A model generated the notes under the pieces. It was not told the origin of the DNA. It did no database searches and saw only the letters and a program-made list of their open reading frames with translations. This document shows, in pieces, positions 38,544 to 47,454 of a DNA stretch of 64,000 bases. The position numbers and the translations under genes are program-made. Source of the DNA: Streptomyces sp. NRRL WC-3742. Lineage in GTDB: Bacteria > Actinomycetota > Actinomycetes > Streptomycetales > Streptomycetaceae. The stretch is taken from assembly GCF_000720635.1 (NCBI RefSeq), contig NZ_JOCF01000012.1:1-64000 (forward strand), in the 5' to 3' direction. Numbering within the stretch: the first letter of the stretch is position 1; every line of letters starts with the position of its first letter.

Positions 38544-39206
38544 GTGACCAGGTTGTGGGGTGTTCGCCCGAAGTGGCGGACTGACGTTCTCGGTGACTTC
38601 TTCTGCCCGGGCTGCGGCGGGGACCGCAACTACCGCCGGCAGTCCGGCCGGCGGTGGCTGCGGTTGCTCGGCGCCCCGGTGGTCCCGCTCGGCCCGGTGA
38701 TCGCCGGCGTGCAGTGCACCGGCTGCCTCGGCCGCTTCGGGACCGAGAGCCTGGAACTGCCCACCAGCGTGCGCCTCGGCGCGATGCTGCGGGACGCCCA
38801 GTACACCGTCGCGCTGGCGATGCTCGCCGCCGGCGGCACCGCCAGCCGCGCGGCCCGCGAGTCGGCCTGCACGGCGGTGCGCGAGGCCGGCTTCGAGGAC
38901 TGCGGCGAGGCCCAGGTGCTGGCGGCGCTCGCCGCCCTCTCGGGCCTGGGCGGCGAACTGCACGACGCGCACGGCATGTCCGGCGGCCTCGCGGTCGAAC
39001 TGCACGCCGTCCTCCAGCCGATCGCCCCGCACCTGGCGCAGCAGGGCCGGGAGCGCCTCGTCCTCCAGGGCGCGGCGATCGCGCTCTCCGACGGGCGCTA
39101 CCTGCCGCAGGAGCGCGACGCGCTGGACGCGGTCGGGCGCTGCCTGGACGTGCCGCAGGAGCGGGTCACGGTGCTGCTGGAGGCGGCCACGCGGGCGCTG
39201 AACTAG
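38544..39206 (+). CDS. TerB-family protein with N-terminal zinc ribbon
   Basis: This 220-residue protein has a CPGC/CTGC pair (about residues 22-25 and 57-60) forming a zinc ribbon. An alpha-helical TerB-like domain follows, including AMLAAGGTASRAARESA and ALSDGRYLPQERDALDAV. TerB proteins are named for tellurite resistance but are widespread membrane- or stress-associated factors. The GTG at 38544 has GGGGAG seven bases upstream. It is typically found near recO in Streptomyces. Function is unproven. Confidence 0.8.
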   Translation: MTRLWGVRPKWRTDVLGDFFCPGCGGDRNYRRQSGRRWLRLLGAPVVPLGPVIAGVQCTGCLGRFGTESLELPTSVRLGAMLRDAQYTVALAMLAAGGTASRAARESACTAVREAGFEDCGEAQVLAALAALSGLGGELHDAHGMSGGLAVELHAVLQPIAPHLAQQGRERLVLQGAAIALSDGRYLPQERDALDAVGRCLDVPQERVTVLLEAATRALN

Positions 39207-39226
39207 CCGGTCCCGCCTGCCGCCTT

Positions 39227-39310
39227 CGAACCTTCCGGACCTGCCGAACCTTCCGGACCTGCCGAACCTTCCGGACCTGCTGAACCTGCCGAACCTGCCG
39301 AACCTTCCGA
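39227..39310. repeat. 18-bp tandem repeat array
   Basis: The unit CGAACCTTCCGGACCTGC occurs three times in succession from 39227, then continues as degenerate 9-10 base units (GAACCTGCC) to about 39310. It lies in the gap between terB and recO. Units are contiguous, without spacers, so it is not a CRISPR. Confidence 0.9.
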
Positions 39311-39450
39311 ATCCCCCACAAACGGGCCCGGCCACCCCCCTCCCGGGCCCGCCGTGACCCGCACCGCAGTGGTCCTCCCCCACGGCCCCCGGTGCGGGCA
39401 ACACGGCTGTCCGCACCCTGGTGTCCTCCCTCTGGGGGACAATGGCTGGC

Positions 39451-40197
39451 ATGAGTCTTTTCCGGGACGACGGCGTCGTGTTGCGGGCGCAGAAGCTCGG
39501 CGAGGCCGATCGGATCATCACCCTGCTGACCCGCCACCACGGCAAGGTCCGGGCGGTGGCGCGCGGGGTGCGCAAGACCAAGTCCAAGTTCGGCGCCCGC
39601 CTGGAGCCGTTCTCCCACGTGGACGTGCAGTTCTTCAGCCGGGGCAGCGAACTCGTCGGCCGGGGCCTGCCGCTGTGCACCCAGGTGGAGACCATCGCCC
39701 CGTACGGCGGCTCGATCGTCACCGACTACGGCCGCTACACCGCCGGCACCGCGATGCTGGAGACGGCCGAGCGCTTCGCCGAGAACGAGGGCGAGCCGGC
39801 CGTGCAGCAGTACCTGCTGCTGGTGGGCGGGCTGCGCACGCTGGCCGCCGGGCTGCACGAGTCGCACCTGGTGCTGGACGCCTTCCTGCTGCGCTCGCTC
39901 GCGGTCAACGGGTACGGCGCGAGCTTCACCGACTGCGCCAAGTGCGGCCTGGGCGGGCCGAACCGTTTCTTCTCGCTCCCCGCAGGTGGGGTGCTCTGCG
40001 CGGACTGCCGAGTGCCGGGATGTGCCGTACCCTCCCCTGAGACACTGGTACTGCTCGGGGCGCTGTTGTCAGGGGACTGGCGGACGGCCGATTCCTGCGA
40101 GCCCCGGTACTGGCGGGAGGGCAGCGGCCTGGTCGCTGCCTATCTCCAGTGGCACCTGGAGCGGGGCATCCGCTCGATGAGATACGTGGAGAAGTGA
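39451..40197 (+). CDS. recO: DNA repair protein RecO
   Basis: This 248-residue protein has the N-terminal OB fold ([20 protein letters not shown]) and a C-terminal zinc finger with CAKCG and CADCRVPGC (about residues 168-190). RecO loads RecA on SSB-coated DNA with RecR. The ATG at 39451 is preferred; GACAAT at 39438-39443, seven bases upstream, suggests a leaderless transcript. uppS starts four bases after its stop. Confidence 0.94.
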   Translation: MSLFRDDGVVLRAQKLGEADRIITLLTRHHGKVRAVARGVRKTKSKFGARLEPFSHVDVQFFSRGSELVGRGLPLCTQVETIAPYGGSIVTDYGRYTAGTAMLETAERFAENEGEPAVQQYLLLVGGLRTLAAGLHESHLVLDAFLLRSLAVNGYGASFTDCAKCGLGGPNRFFSLPAGGVLCADCRVPGCAVPSPETLVLLGALLSGDWRTADSCEPRYWREGSGLVAAYLQWHLERGIRSMRYVEK

Positions 40198-40201
40198 GCA
40201 C

Positions 40202-41032
40202 ATGGCAGCGCGACGGCTCTTCGGCGGTGGCAAGAAGCGAGCCTACGACCCCCCGACCCCGCATCCCAGCGGCGCACAGCCCCCGAAGATCCCCGGCGAG
40301 CTGGTGCCCCAGCACGTCGCGATCGTGATGGACGGCAACGGCCGCTGGGCCAAGGAGCGCGGGCTGCCGCGCACCGAGGGCCACAAGGTCGGCGAGTCCG
40401 TCGTGCTGGACGTCCTCGCGGGCGCCATCGAGCTCGGCGTGAAGAACATCTCGCTGTACGCCTTCTCCACCGAGAACTGGAAGCGTTCGCCCGACGAGGT
40501 GAAGTTCCTGATGAACTTCAACCGGGACGTCATCGCCCGCCGCCGCGACGAGATGGACGCCATCGGCGTGCGCATCCGCTGGGCCGGCCGGATGCCCAAG
40601 CTGTGGAAGAGCGTCGTCCAGGAGCTCCAGGTCGCCGAGGAGCAGACCAAGGACAACGACGCCGTCACCCTCTACATGTGCGTCAACTACGGCGGCCGGG
40701 CCGAACTCACCGACGCCGCCCAGGCGATCGCGCGGGAGGTCGCGGCCGGCCGGCTCGACCCGAAGAAGGTCAACGAGAAGACCATCGCCAAGTACATGTA
40801 CCACCCGGACATGCCGGACGTGGACCTGTTCCTGCGCCCCAGCGGCGAGCAGCGCACCTCCAACTTCCTTCTCTGGCAGTCCGCTTACGCCGAGTTCGTG
40901 TTCCAGGACGTGCTCTGGCCGGACTTCGACCGCCGCGACCTGTGGCGCGCCTGCGAGCAGTACGCGCGGCGCGACCGGCGCTTCGGCGGGGCGATCCCGA
41001 ACGAGGTCCCGGAGGTTCCGGCCCAGCGTTGA
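40202..41032 (+). CDS. uppS: Isoprenyl transferase (undecaprenyl/decaprenyl diphosphate synthase)
   Basis: This 276-residue cis-prenyltransferase makes the lipid carrier for cell-wall synthesis. It has the signature [17 protein letters not shown] (about residues 39-55; catalytic Asp at VMD), the [10 protein letters not shown] block and the C-terminal [17 protein letters not shown] basic N-terminal extension of about 35 residues is usual in actinobacteria. It is tightly linked to recO upstream. Confidence 0.95.
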   Translation: MAARRLFGGGKKRAYDPPTPHPSGAQPPKIPGELVPQHVAIVMDGNGRWAKERGLPRTEGHKVGESVVLDVLAGAIELGVKNISLYAFSTENWKRSPDEVKFLMNFNRDVIARRRDEMDAIGVRIRWAGRMPKLWKSVVQELQVAEEQTKDNDAVTLYMCVNYGGRAELTDAAQAIAREVAAGRLDPKKVNEKTIAKYMYHPDMPDVDLFLRPSGEQRTSNFLLWQSAYAEFVFQDVLWPDFDRRDLWRACEQYARRDRRFGGAIPNEVPEVPAQR

Positions 41033-41039
41033 CGCCGCC

Positions 41040-41093
41040 CGGGTACGGCGAAGGGCCCGCAGGATCGCTCCTGCGGGCCCTTCGCCGTACCCG
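41040..41093. terminator. Very long terminator between uppS and zur
   Basis: A perfect 25-bp stem (41040-41064 with 41069-41093) and TCGC loop between convergent genes. It probably stops both transcripts. Confidence 0.95.
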
Positions 41094-41122
41094 GGTCCGT
41101 ACCGGCTGCCCCGGCGCGGAGG

Positions 41123-41533
41123 TCAGGCCGTCTTCGCGCACTCCGCGCAGGTGCCGAAGATCTCCAGCGTGTGCGCGATGTCGCTGAACCCGTGCTCGGC
41201 GGCGACGGTGTTGGCCCAGCGCTCCACCGCCGGGCCCTCCACCTCCACCGTGGCGCCGCAGTGGCGGCAGACCAGGTGGTGGTGGTGCCCGCTGCTGCAC
41301 CGGCGGTAGACGGCCTCGCCGTCCGAGGTGCGCAGCACGTCGACCTCGCCGGCGTCGGCGAGCGACTGGAGGGTGCGGTAGACAGTGGTCAGACCGACGG
41401 AGTCACCGCGGTGCTTGAGCAGGTCGTGGAGCTCCTGGGCACTGCGGAAATCCGCGATCTCGTCCAGGGCCGCCGAGACGGCGGCACGCTGCCGGGTCGA
41501 TCGGGCGCGCGGCGACGGGCCTGCGGTGGTCAC
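41123..41533 (-). CDS. zur: Zinc uptake regulator Zur (Fur family)
   Basis: This 136-residue Fur-family repressor has a winged helix (RSAQELHDLLKHRGDSVGLTTVYRTL), the regulatory metal region HHHHLVCRHC and a second CxxC (CAECAKTA) for structural zinc. Its identity as Zur rather than Fur follows from being the last gene of the zinc transporter cluster. The GTG at 41533 has AGGAGG nine bases upstream; an ATG at 41572 is less likely. The Zur-like boxes near 44290 and 44312 are its expected targets. Confidence 0.93.
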   Translation of the reverse strand: MTTAGPSPRARSTRQRAAVSAALDEIADFRSAQELHDLLKHRGDSVGLTTVYRTLQSLADAGEVDVLRTSDGEAVYRRCSSGHHHHLVCRHCGATVEVEGPAVERWANTVAAEHGFSDIAHTLEIFGTCAECAKTA

Positions 41534-41568
41534 CGTGGGTCCTCCTGGGGTGGGGGGCGTCTCGCACC

Positions 41569-42489
41569 TCATTGTGCCAGCCCCGCCCCCCGCCCCGGGA
41601 TGGTCGCGTCGGAGGAGCCCTGTGAGGGGAGTGCGACGTCGCAGACCTTCGGCCCCGGGTCGGCGCCCGCGCGGTGCCGGCGCCGGGCGAGCGGCGCCGC
41701 GATCGCGCTGAACACGGCGAACACGGCGATGGCGAGCAGCACGATGGCGGGCCCGGAGGGCACGTTGAGGTGGTACGAGCCGGTGACGCCGGCCAGGGCG
41801 ACGACCACGCCCAGCGCGATCGAGGCGGCCTGGGTGGCGGCGAAGGAGCGGGTGAGCTGCTGGGCGGCCACGACCGGGACGACCATCAGGGCGCTGACCA
41901 GCAGCAGGCCCACCACCCGCATCGCCACCGTGACGGTGACGGCGGCCATCACCGCGAGCAGCAGGTTGAGGGTGCGCACCGGCAGTCCGGTGACGCGGGC
42001 GAAGTCCTCGTCCTGGCAGATCGCGAACAGCTGGCGGCGCAGACCGACCGTCACGGCGATGACCACGGCGCCGAGGATCGCGATGGTGATCAGGTCCCCG
42101 GGGGCGACGGTGAGGATCGAGCCCCACAGGTAACTCTCCAGCGAGCCGGCGCCGGCCTGGGCGGACATCGAGACCAGCAGCTTGCCGCAGGCCATACCGC
42201 CGTAGAAGAGCATCGCCAGGGCGATGTCGCCGCGCTGGTTGCCGCGGGAGCGGACCAGCTCCATGGTGACGGCGCCGAGCACGCAGACCAGCACGGCCAT
42301 CCAGACCGGGCTGGTCTGGAAGATGAAGCCGAGGCCCACGCCCGTCATCGCGACGTGGCCCATGCCGTCGCCCATCAGGGCCTGGCGGCGCTGCACCAGG
42401 TAGATGCCGACGGCGGGGGCGGTGATCCCGACCAGGACGGCGGCGAGCAGGGCCCGCTGCATGAAGTCGTAGGAGAGCATCTCGGTCAT
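41569..42489 (-). CDS. znuB: Zinc ABC transporter permease
   Basis: This 306-residue integral membrane protein has eight or nine hydrophobic segments typical of ABC-3 permeases for Zn/Mn (ALMGDGMGHVAMTGVGLGF is the family's coupling region). It carries zinc across the membrane with ZnuA and ZnuC. It overlaps znuC by four bases (ATGA-type) and precedes zur by 35 bases, consistent with one operon. Confidence 0.93.
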   Translation of the reverse strand: MTEMLSYDFMQRALLAAVLVGITAPAVGIYLVQRRQALMGDGMGHVAMTGVGLGFIFQTSPVWMAVLVCVLGAVTMELVRSRGNQRGDIALAMLFYGGMACGKLLVSMSAQAGAGSLESYLWGSILTVAPGDLITIAILGAVVIAVTVGLRRQLFAICQDEDFARVTGLPVRTLNLLLAVMAAVTVTVAMRVVGLLLVSALMVVPVVAAQQLTRSFAATQAASIALGVVVALAGVTGSYHLNVPSGPAIVLLAIAVFAVFSAIAAPLARRRHRAGADPGPKVCDVALPSQGSSDATIPGRGAGLAQ

Positions 42490-43262
42490 GCCAGCAGCCT
42501 CGGCGGGGTCAGGTCGGCGTGCGGGTGCACGTGGTCGTGGCCGGGCAGCGCGTGCAGACCGGTGTTGGGCACGGGCGGGCCGTCGTGCGCCACGCAGCCG
42601 TCCCGCAGGACGACGGCGCGGTCGATCAGCGGCTCCAGCGGCCCGAGTTCGTGCAGGACGAGCAGGACGGCGGCGCCGCGTCCGACCTCGGCGCGCAGGG
42701 TGTCGGCGAGCACCTGCTGGCTGGCGGAGTCCACGCCGGCCATCGGCTCGTCCATGATCAGCAGGTCCGGCGAGGCGACCAGGGCGCGGGCGATCAGCAC
42801 CCGCTGCTGCTGGCCGCCGGACAGGTCGGCGACGCCGTCCCCGGCGCGGTCCAGCATGCCGACGGCGTCCAGCGCGCGGTCCACGGCCTCGCGGTCCCTG
42901 CGGCGGAAGGGCAGCAGGCGGTGCTGCGCCAGCCGTCCGGTGGAGACCACCTCGCGGACGGTCGCGGGGACGCCGGAGGCGGCGGTGGTGCGCTGGGGGA
43001 CGTACCCGATGCGGTGCCAGGCGCGGAAGGAGCGGTACGGCGTGCCGAACAGCTCCAGGCTGCCCTGCTCCAGCGGCACCGAGCCGATGACCGCCTTGAC
43101 GGTGGTGGACTTGCCGGAGCCGTTGGCGCCGAGCAGGGCGACGACCTCGCCGGGGTGCACGGTGAGGTCGACGCCGCGCAGCACCGGGCGGCCGCCGCGG
43201 GCGGCGACGGCGTCGCGGAGGTGGACGGCGGGGGGCTGGGGCAGGGGTATCGGGTCGGTCAT
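42486..43262 (-). CDS. znuC: Zinc ABC transporter ATP-binding protein
   Basis: This 258-residue ATPase has Walker A GANGSGKST, signature LSGGQQQRV, Walker B LLIMDEPMAGVD and the switch His in LHELG. It energises zinc import. It starts 14 bases after the znuA stop and overlaps znuB by four bases. The C-terminal tail has several histidines (HALPGHDHVHPH), perhaps sensing metal. Confidence 0.94.
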   Translation of the reverse strand: MTDPIPLPQPPAVHLRDAVAARGGRPVLRGVDLTVHPGEVVALLGANGSGKSTTVKAVIGSVPLEQGSLELFGTPYRSFRAWHRIGYVPQRTTAASGVPATVREVVSTGRLAQHRLLPFRRRDREAVDRALDAVGMLDRAGDGVADLSGGQQQRVLIARALVASPDLLIMDEPMAGVDSASQQVLADTLRAEVGRGAAVLLVLHELGPLEPLIDRAVVLRDGCVAHDGPPVPNTGLHALPGHDHVHPHADLTPPRLLA

Positions 43263-43276
43263 GGCGGTGCTTCCCG

Positions 43277-44290
43277 TCAGCTCGCGGGGGTGGCGGTGGC
43301 GCTCGGGTTGGCCGTGGTGCTCGGGTTGGCGCTCGTCGGGGCTCCCAGGGCGGCCTGGAGGTTGGCCAGGTTCTGCTTCATGACGCTCAGGTAGTCGTCC
43401 TTGGCCGGGTCCTTGACGCCCTCGAGCGGGTCCAGGACGGCGGTCCTGAGGCCGAGGTCCTTGGCGACGGTGTCGGCGAGCTTGGGGCTGACCAGGGTCT
43501 CGAAGAAGATCGTGGTGACGCCGTTGTCCTTGGCGGCCTTCTGCACGTCGGCGAGGCGGGCCGGGGTGGGCTCGGACTCGGGGTCGACGCCGTTGATGGC
43601 GACCTGGGTGAGGCCGTAGTGGTCGGCGAGGTAGCCGAAGGCGGCGTGGCTGGTGACGAAGGTCTTGGTCTTGGTGTCCTTCAGGCCGTCGCGGAACTCC
43701 TGGTCGAGGGCGCCGAGCTTGGTGACCAGCGCGTCGGTGTTCTTCCGGTACTCGTCGGCGTGGGCCGGGTCGGCCTTGGCGAACTCGTCGCCGACGCTCT
43801 TGGCGATGGCCGCGTAGCGGGTCGGGTCGAGCCAGATGTGCGGGTCGCCGGCCGGGCCGTCGTGCTTGTGGCCGTCGCCTTCCTGGCCCGCTTCGGGGAG
43901 GTGGTGGTCGACCAGGGGGCTGGCGGCGGTGGCGTCGATCCGGTGCTTGCTGGAGGACTGGTCGACGGCCTGGTCGACGGTGGGCTGGAGGCCCTTGAGG
44001 TAGACGATCGCGTCGGCCGTCTGGACGGCGCCGACCTGCTTGGCGGTGAGCTCCAGGTCGTGCGGCTCGACGCCGGGGGCGGTCAGGTCGGTGACCTGGA
44101 CGTGGTCCCCGCCGATCTGCTGGGCGAGGAACTCCATCGGGTAGAAGGAGGCGACGACCTTGAGCTTGCCGTTCCCGCTGGAGGCGCTGCTGTCCCCGCC
44201 GCAGGCGGTCAGGACCAGCGCGCCGGTCACGGCGGTGGCGGCCAGGGCTATGGAGGTGCGGGTCCGGCGTCCAGACTTTCCGATCATCAT
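43277..44290 (-). CDS. znuA: Zinc ABC transporter substrate-binding lipoprotein
   Basis: This 337-residue cluster A-I binding protein has a signal with lipobox (LVLTACGGD, Cys about residue 31), a His-rich loop (DHHLPEAGQEGDGHKHDG) and zinc-binding His residues in GVEPHDLEL and DPHIWLDP. The start is ATG at 44290; the adjacent ATG at 44287 is equivalent. Its promoter TTGACA-18-GAGAAT ends seven bases before this ATG, so the transcript should be leaderless, and the promoter coincides with two Zur-like boxes. It heads the znuACB-zur unit. Confidence 0.94.
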   Translation of the reverse strand: MMIGKSGRRTRTSIALAATAVTGALVLTACGGDSSASSGNGKLKVVASFYPMEFLAQQIGGDHVQVTDLTAPGVEPHDLELTAKQVGAVQTADAIVYLKGLQPTVDQAVDQSSSKHRIDATAASPLVDHHLPEAGQEGDGHKHDGPAGDPHIWLDPTRYAAIAKSVGDEFAKADPAHADEYRKNTDALVTKLGALDQEFRDGLKDTKTKTFVTSHAAFGYLADHYGLTQVAINGVDPESEPTPARLADVQKAAKDNGVTTIFFETLVSPKLADTVAKDLGLRTAVLDPLEGVKDPAKDDYLSVMKQNLANLQAALGAPTSANPSTTANPSATATPAS

Positions 44291-44304
44291 GACAATCATT
44301 CTCA
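44290..44304 (-). promoter_or_regulatory. Zur box 1 over the znuA -10 region
   Basis: Reading leftward: TGAGAATGATTGTCA, close to the Fur/Zur-type 15-mer TGAAAATGATTTTCA. It contains the -10 hexamer GAGAAT (44298-44303) and abuts the start codon. Confidence 0.85.
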
Positions 44305-44327
44305 ACTTAAGTGGAAATGATTGTCAA
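44298..44327 (-). promoter_or_regulatory. znuA promoter
   Basis: TTGACA at 44322-44327, 18-base spacer, GAGAAT at 44298-44303, and seven bases to the ATG at 44290. This is a near-consensus promoter for the main sigma factor. Confidence 0.85.
44312..44326 (+). promoter_or_regulatory. Zur box 2 over the znuA -35 region
   Basis: TGGAAATGATTGTCA on the plus strand, another near match to the Zur-type 15-mer. It overlaps the -35 TTGACA of znuA. Seven bases (ACTTAAG) separate it from box 1, and the two boxes are in opposite orientation. Confidence 0.85.
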
Positions 44328-44481
44328 ATCACTCGATCGGGTGAACGGCAGGTGGCGATGGGTGGGGGGTGCCGGACGATACCGATTTGAACCCCGTACC
44401 CATATGGCCGGTAACCTTGGGTATTCGGGTACGAGCAACCAGCCGTGCCCTGACCGTGCCGTACGTACTGAAGAGAGCACT

Positions 44482-45864
44482 GTGGCCGCCGACAAGATCG
44501 ACACGATCGTCAGCCTGAGCAAGCGCCGTGGCTTCGTCTACCCCTGCAGCGAGATCTACGGCGGTACGCGTGCCGCCTGGGACTACGGGCCGCTGGGTGT
44601 CGAGCTCAAGGAGAACATCAAGCGCCAGTGGTGGCGTTCGATGGTCCAGGGTCGCGAGGACGTCGTCGGACTCGACTCGTCGGTCATCCTGGCCCGCGAG
44701 GTCTGGGAGGCTTCGGGCCACGTCGCCACCTTCAACGACCCGCTGACCGAGTGCCTCTCCTGCCACAAGCGCCACCGGGCCGACCACCTGGAGGAGAAGT
44801 ACGAGGCCAAGCACGGCTTCCCGCCGCCGAACGGCCTCAAGGACGTGAACTGCCCCGACTGCGGCACCAAGGGCCAGTTCACCGAGCCCAAGGAATTCTC
44901 GGGCATGTTGAAGACCCACCTCGGCATCACCGAGGAGGCGTCCGGCCTGGCCTACCTGCGCCCCGAGACCGCCCAGGGCATCTTCACCAACTTCAGCGCC
45001 GTGCAGACCACTTCGCGCAAGAAGCCGCCGTTCGGCATCGCCCAGACCGGCAAGAGCTTCCGCAACGAGATCACGCCCGGCAACTTCATCTTCCGCACCC
45101 GCGAGTTCGAGCAGATGGAGATGGAGTTCTTCGTCAAGCCGGGCGAGGACGACCAGTGGCACGAGTACTGGCTCCAGCAGCGCTGGGACTGGTACGTCGA
45201 CCTCGGCATGCGCACCGAGAACATGCGCTTCTTCGAGCACCCGAAGGAGAAGCTCTCCCACTACGCCAAGCGCACGGTGGACATCGAGTACCGCTTCAAC
45301 TTCGGTGGCAGCGAGTTCTCGGAGCTCGAGGGCGTCGCCAACCGCACCGACTACGACCTGCGGGTGCACAGCGAGGCGTCCGGCAAGGACCTCCGCTACT
45401 TCGACCAGGAGTCGAACGAGCGCTACTTCCCGTACGTCATCGAGCCCGCGGCCGGCCTCAACCGCGCCATGCTCGCCTTCCTCCTCGACGCCTACTTCGA
45501 GGACGAGGCGCCCAACGCCAAGGGCGTCATGGAGAAGCGCGTCGGCATGCGTCTCGACCCGCGCCTGGCCCCGGTCAAGGTCGCCGTCCTGCCGCTGTCG
45601 CGCAACGCCGACCTCTCCCCGAAGGCCCGCGGCCTGGCCGCCGACCTGCGCACCGCGTGGAACGTCGAGTTCGACGACGCCGGCGCCATCGGCAAGCGCT
45701 ACCGCCGCCAGGACGAGATCGGCACGCCGTTCTGCGTGACGGTCGACTTCGACACCCTCGAGGACAACGCGGTGACCGTTCGCGACCGCGACACCATGTC
45801 GCAGGAGCGCGTGTCGCTGGACCAGGTCAAGGCGTACCTGGGCGCGCGGCTCATCGGCTGCTGA
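44482..45864 (+). CDS. glyS: Glycine--tRNA ligase (alpha2 type)
   Basis: This 460-residue class II synthetase charges tRNA-Gly. It has motif 1 and 2 regions ([33 protein letters not shown]), the block [11 protein letters not shown], motif 3 ([15 protein letters not shown]) and a C-terminal anticodon-binding domain. A small Cys insert (CLSCHKRH and CPDCG) is typical. The GTG at 44482 is the likely start; the open frame upstream to 44311 is the znuA promoter region and not coding. It is the last core gene before the accessory region. Confidence 0.96.
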   Translation: MAADKIDTIVSLSKRRGFVYPCSEIYGGTRAAWDYGPLGVELKENIKRQWWRSMVQGREDVVGLDSSVILAREVWEASGHVATFNDPLTECLSCHKRHRADHLEEKYEAKHGFPPPNGLKDVNCPDCGTKGQFTEPKEFSGMLKTHLGITEEASGLAYLRPETAQGIFTNFSAVQTTSRKKPPFGIAQTGKSFRNEITPGNFIFRTREFEQMEMEFFVKPGEDDQWHEYWLQQRWDWYVDLGMRTENMRFFEHPKEKLSHYAKRTVDIEYRFNFGGSEFSELEGVANRTDYDLRVHSEASGKDLRYFDQESNERYFPYVIEPAAGLNRAMLAFLLDAYFEDEAPNAKGVMEKRVGMRLDPRLAPVKVAVLPLSRNADLSPKARGLAADLRTAWNVEFDDAGAIGKRYRRQDEIGTPFCVTVDFDTLEDNAVTVRDRDTMSQERVSLDQVKAYLGARLIGC

Positions 45865-45958
45865 GCCCTCGTTCCTCCCGGGAGCCCTCGTCCGCTCCGG
45901 CCCTTCGGCCGGGGTGGGCGGGGGCTCCCTCGTGTTTCTTGGAAGGTTGGAAGGGCGG

Positions 45959-47170
45959 CTAGCGCCAGGCCCAGCGGGAGCGGGGGGCCCGGGGGGTGGT
46001 CGGCAGGCCCGCGCTGCGCAGGGCGGCCAGGGTGGTGCGGTGGCGGGCCTCGTTGGCGAGCAGGGCGGCCAGCAACTGCCCGTACAGCGACGGGTGTTCG
46101 CTGATCGAGGCCGCCAGTCGGGCCACCTCCGTGGGCGGGCGAAGGGCGGCCAGCTCCTGCAGCAGGATGGTGGAGAGCTCGGGCAGCAGGTCGGTCGCGA
46201 GGACGGCGAGGTCCGGGGTGGGTCGGCCCGCGGCCTGGCGCAGCAGGGTGCGGACGTCCGCCTGGCGGCCGTGCTGGCGCAGGGCGGCCGCCAGGGAGGT
46301 CAGCTCCGGCGTCGGCGCCGAACCCCACTCCCACAGCAGCGTCGCGCCGTCCGCGTGCTGGCCGGCCCGCTCCAGCGCGGCGAGCAGGGCGGGCAGATCC
46401 GTCGCCGGGTAGGCCCAGAAGGCGCGGAACAGCTGCTCCGCCTCCTCCGCCAGGCCCAGCTCCCGCAGCTCCACGAGGACGGCCACTGCCTGCTCGGGCG
46501 CGGAACCGGCGCAGGTCGCGGCGAGCTGCAGCGAGGCGCCGGTGGGGCCGCGCCGGGCGAGCATGCCGATCAGTAGCGCCGCGTCGGCCGGGGTGAGGAG
46601 GACGGCGGCCTGGTTCAGCAGCTCGGTGGCCTCGGCGTCGGCGCCGGAGCGGTGGAGGGTGGTGATCCGCTGGGTGAGGGCGCCCAGGTCGGGTTTGACG
46701 GGGGGCGGCTCTTCCAGCGGTTGTTCCTGTGGCTGTGGCTGTGGCTGTGGTTGCGGGGGCTGGTGGGGCTGCTGGAGTTCGGGTTGCGGTTGGGGTTGTG
46801 AGGGCGGCTGTTGGGGCTGTTGCCCGGGGTGCAGCTGCTGGTCATGTCTGAGCTGGATCTCCAACTCCTGGATCTGATTGCTCAGTTGGAGGCATCGCGC
46901 GCCCAGCCCCTCGCGCAGGGTGCGGGCCTGGGCGAGCTGGCGCAGCAGGTCCCCGTCCGGGCGGTTGCGGCCGGGCGTCGAGCGTATGGCCTCGTTCAGT
47001 CTTCGTTCCCGCTGTCCCGCATAGCGGCTCGCTCTCAGTAACTCGTCGAGCTCGGTACGGAGTTCGTACGCCTCCTGCTCGATGGTGAGCTGCTGGCCTG
47101 CGGTTTCCTCCATAGGCCGCATGCGCATGATCGCCCCATCCCGTCCATCTAGACCCTGACTGTGGGACAT
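45959..47170 (-). CDS. Coiled-coil, PQ-rich protein with helical C-terminus, unknown
   Basis: This 403-residue protein has a predicted coiled coil (about residues 20-110, ELRTELDELLRASRYAG then QLSNQIQELEIQLR), a Pro/Gln-rich linker (about 110-155, encoded by a TGTGGC-type hexamer run near 46728-46752), and a repetitive helical C-terminus (about 160-390, e.g. LAALERAGQHADGATLLWEW) reminiscent of pentatricopeptide/Sel1-like repeats. TAACCT at 47178-47183, seven bases before the ATG, suggests a leaderless start. Similar repeat proteins occur in Streptomyces, but I do not recognise a function. It follows the NACHT unit and may or may not be part of it. Confidence 0.75.
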   Translation of the reverse strand: MSHSQGLDGRDGAIMRMRPMEETAGQQLTIEQEAYELRTELDELLRASRYAGQRERRLNEAIRSTPGRNRPDGDLLRQLAQARTLREGLGARCLQLSNQIQELEIQLRHDQQLHPGQQPQQPPSQPQPQPELQQPHQPPQPQPQPQPQEQPLEEPPPVKPDLGALTQRITTLHRSGADAEATELLNQAAVLLTPADAALLIGMLARRGPTGASLQLAATCAGSAPEQAVAVLVELRELGLAEEAEQLFRAFWAYPATDLPALLAALERAGQHADGATLLWEWGSAPTPELTSLAAALRQHGRQADVRTLLRQAAGRPTPDLAVLATDLLPELSTILLQELAALRPPTEVARLAASISEHPSLYGQLLAALLANEARHRTTLAALRSAGLPTTPRAPRSRWAWR

Positions 47171-47282
47171 ATTGGCGAGGTTATGTGGCTGGGGAGTTAA
47201 GGGAGTGCGACCAGTCGTGTCCGAGTGGTGTCAAGGAGCGCGCAGAGGGCGGTCGTGGCGCGAAGTGCGCCGGTCGCGCTCC

Positions 47283-47330
47283 GTCGGCGGCGAGCACCAC
47301 CGCGTGGGCACGGTGGTGCTCGCCGCCGAC
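47283..47330. terminator. Strong hairpin downstream of the NACHT operon
   Basis: A 20-bp perfect stem (47283-47302 with 47311-47330) and eight-base loop. It lies just after the tiny frame ending at 47335 and before the coiled-coil gene, and probably ends the operon. Confidence 0.8.
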
Positions 47331-47334
47331 CTTC

Positions 47335-47454
47335 CTAGCCGCTCGACCGGCCGAAGTGGCGGGCGAAGAAGCGCGCGGGTCTCGGGACGACGAACAGGGC
47401 AGCGGCCGTGGAGACCGCCACCGTCACGTCCAGGATCGGGACGACGGGCCTCAC
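47335..47454 (-). CDS. Possible tiny membrane peptide (39 residues)
   Basis: A GTG at 47454 overlaps the NADAR stop codon (GTGA). It opens a 39-residue frame with one hydrophobic stretch (ILDVTVAVSTAAALFVV) and a basic tail (FFARHFGRSSG). The overlap and position right before a terminator suggest coupled translation, but such a short frame can be chance in GC-rich DNA. Confidence 0.35.
   Translation of the reverse strand: MRPVVPILDVTVAVSTAAALFVVPRPARFFARHFGRSSG

Noticed and set aside
39227..39310. Tandem repeats that could suggest a CRISPR array
   Set aside because: The units are 18 bases and directly adjacent with no spacers, and no cas genes are present.
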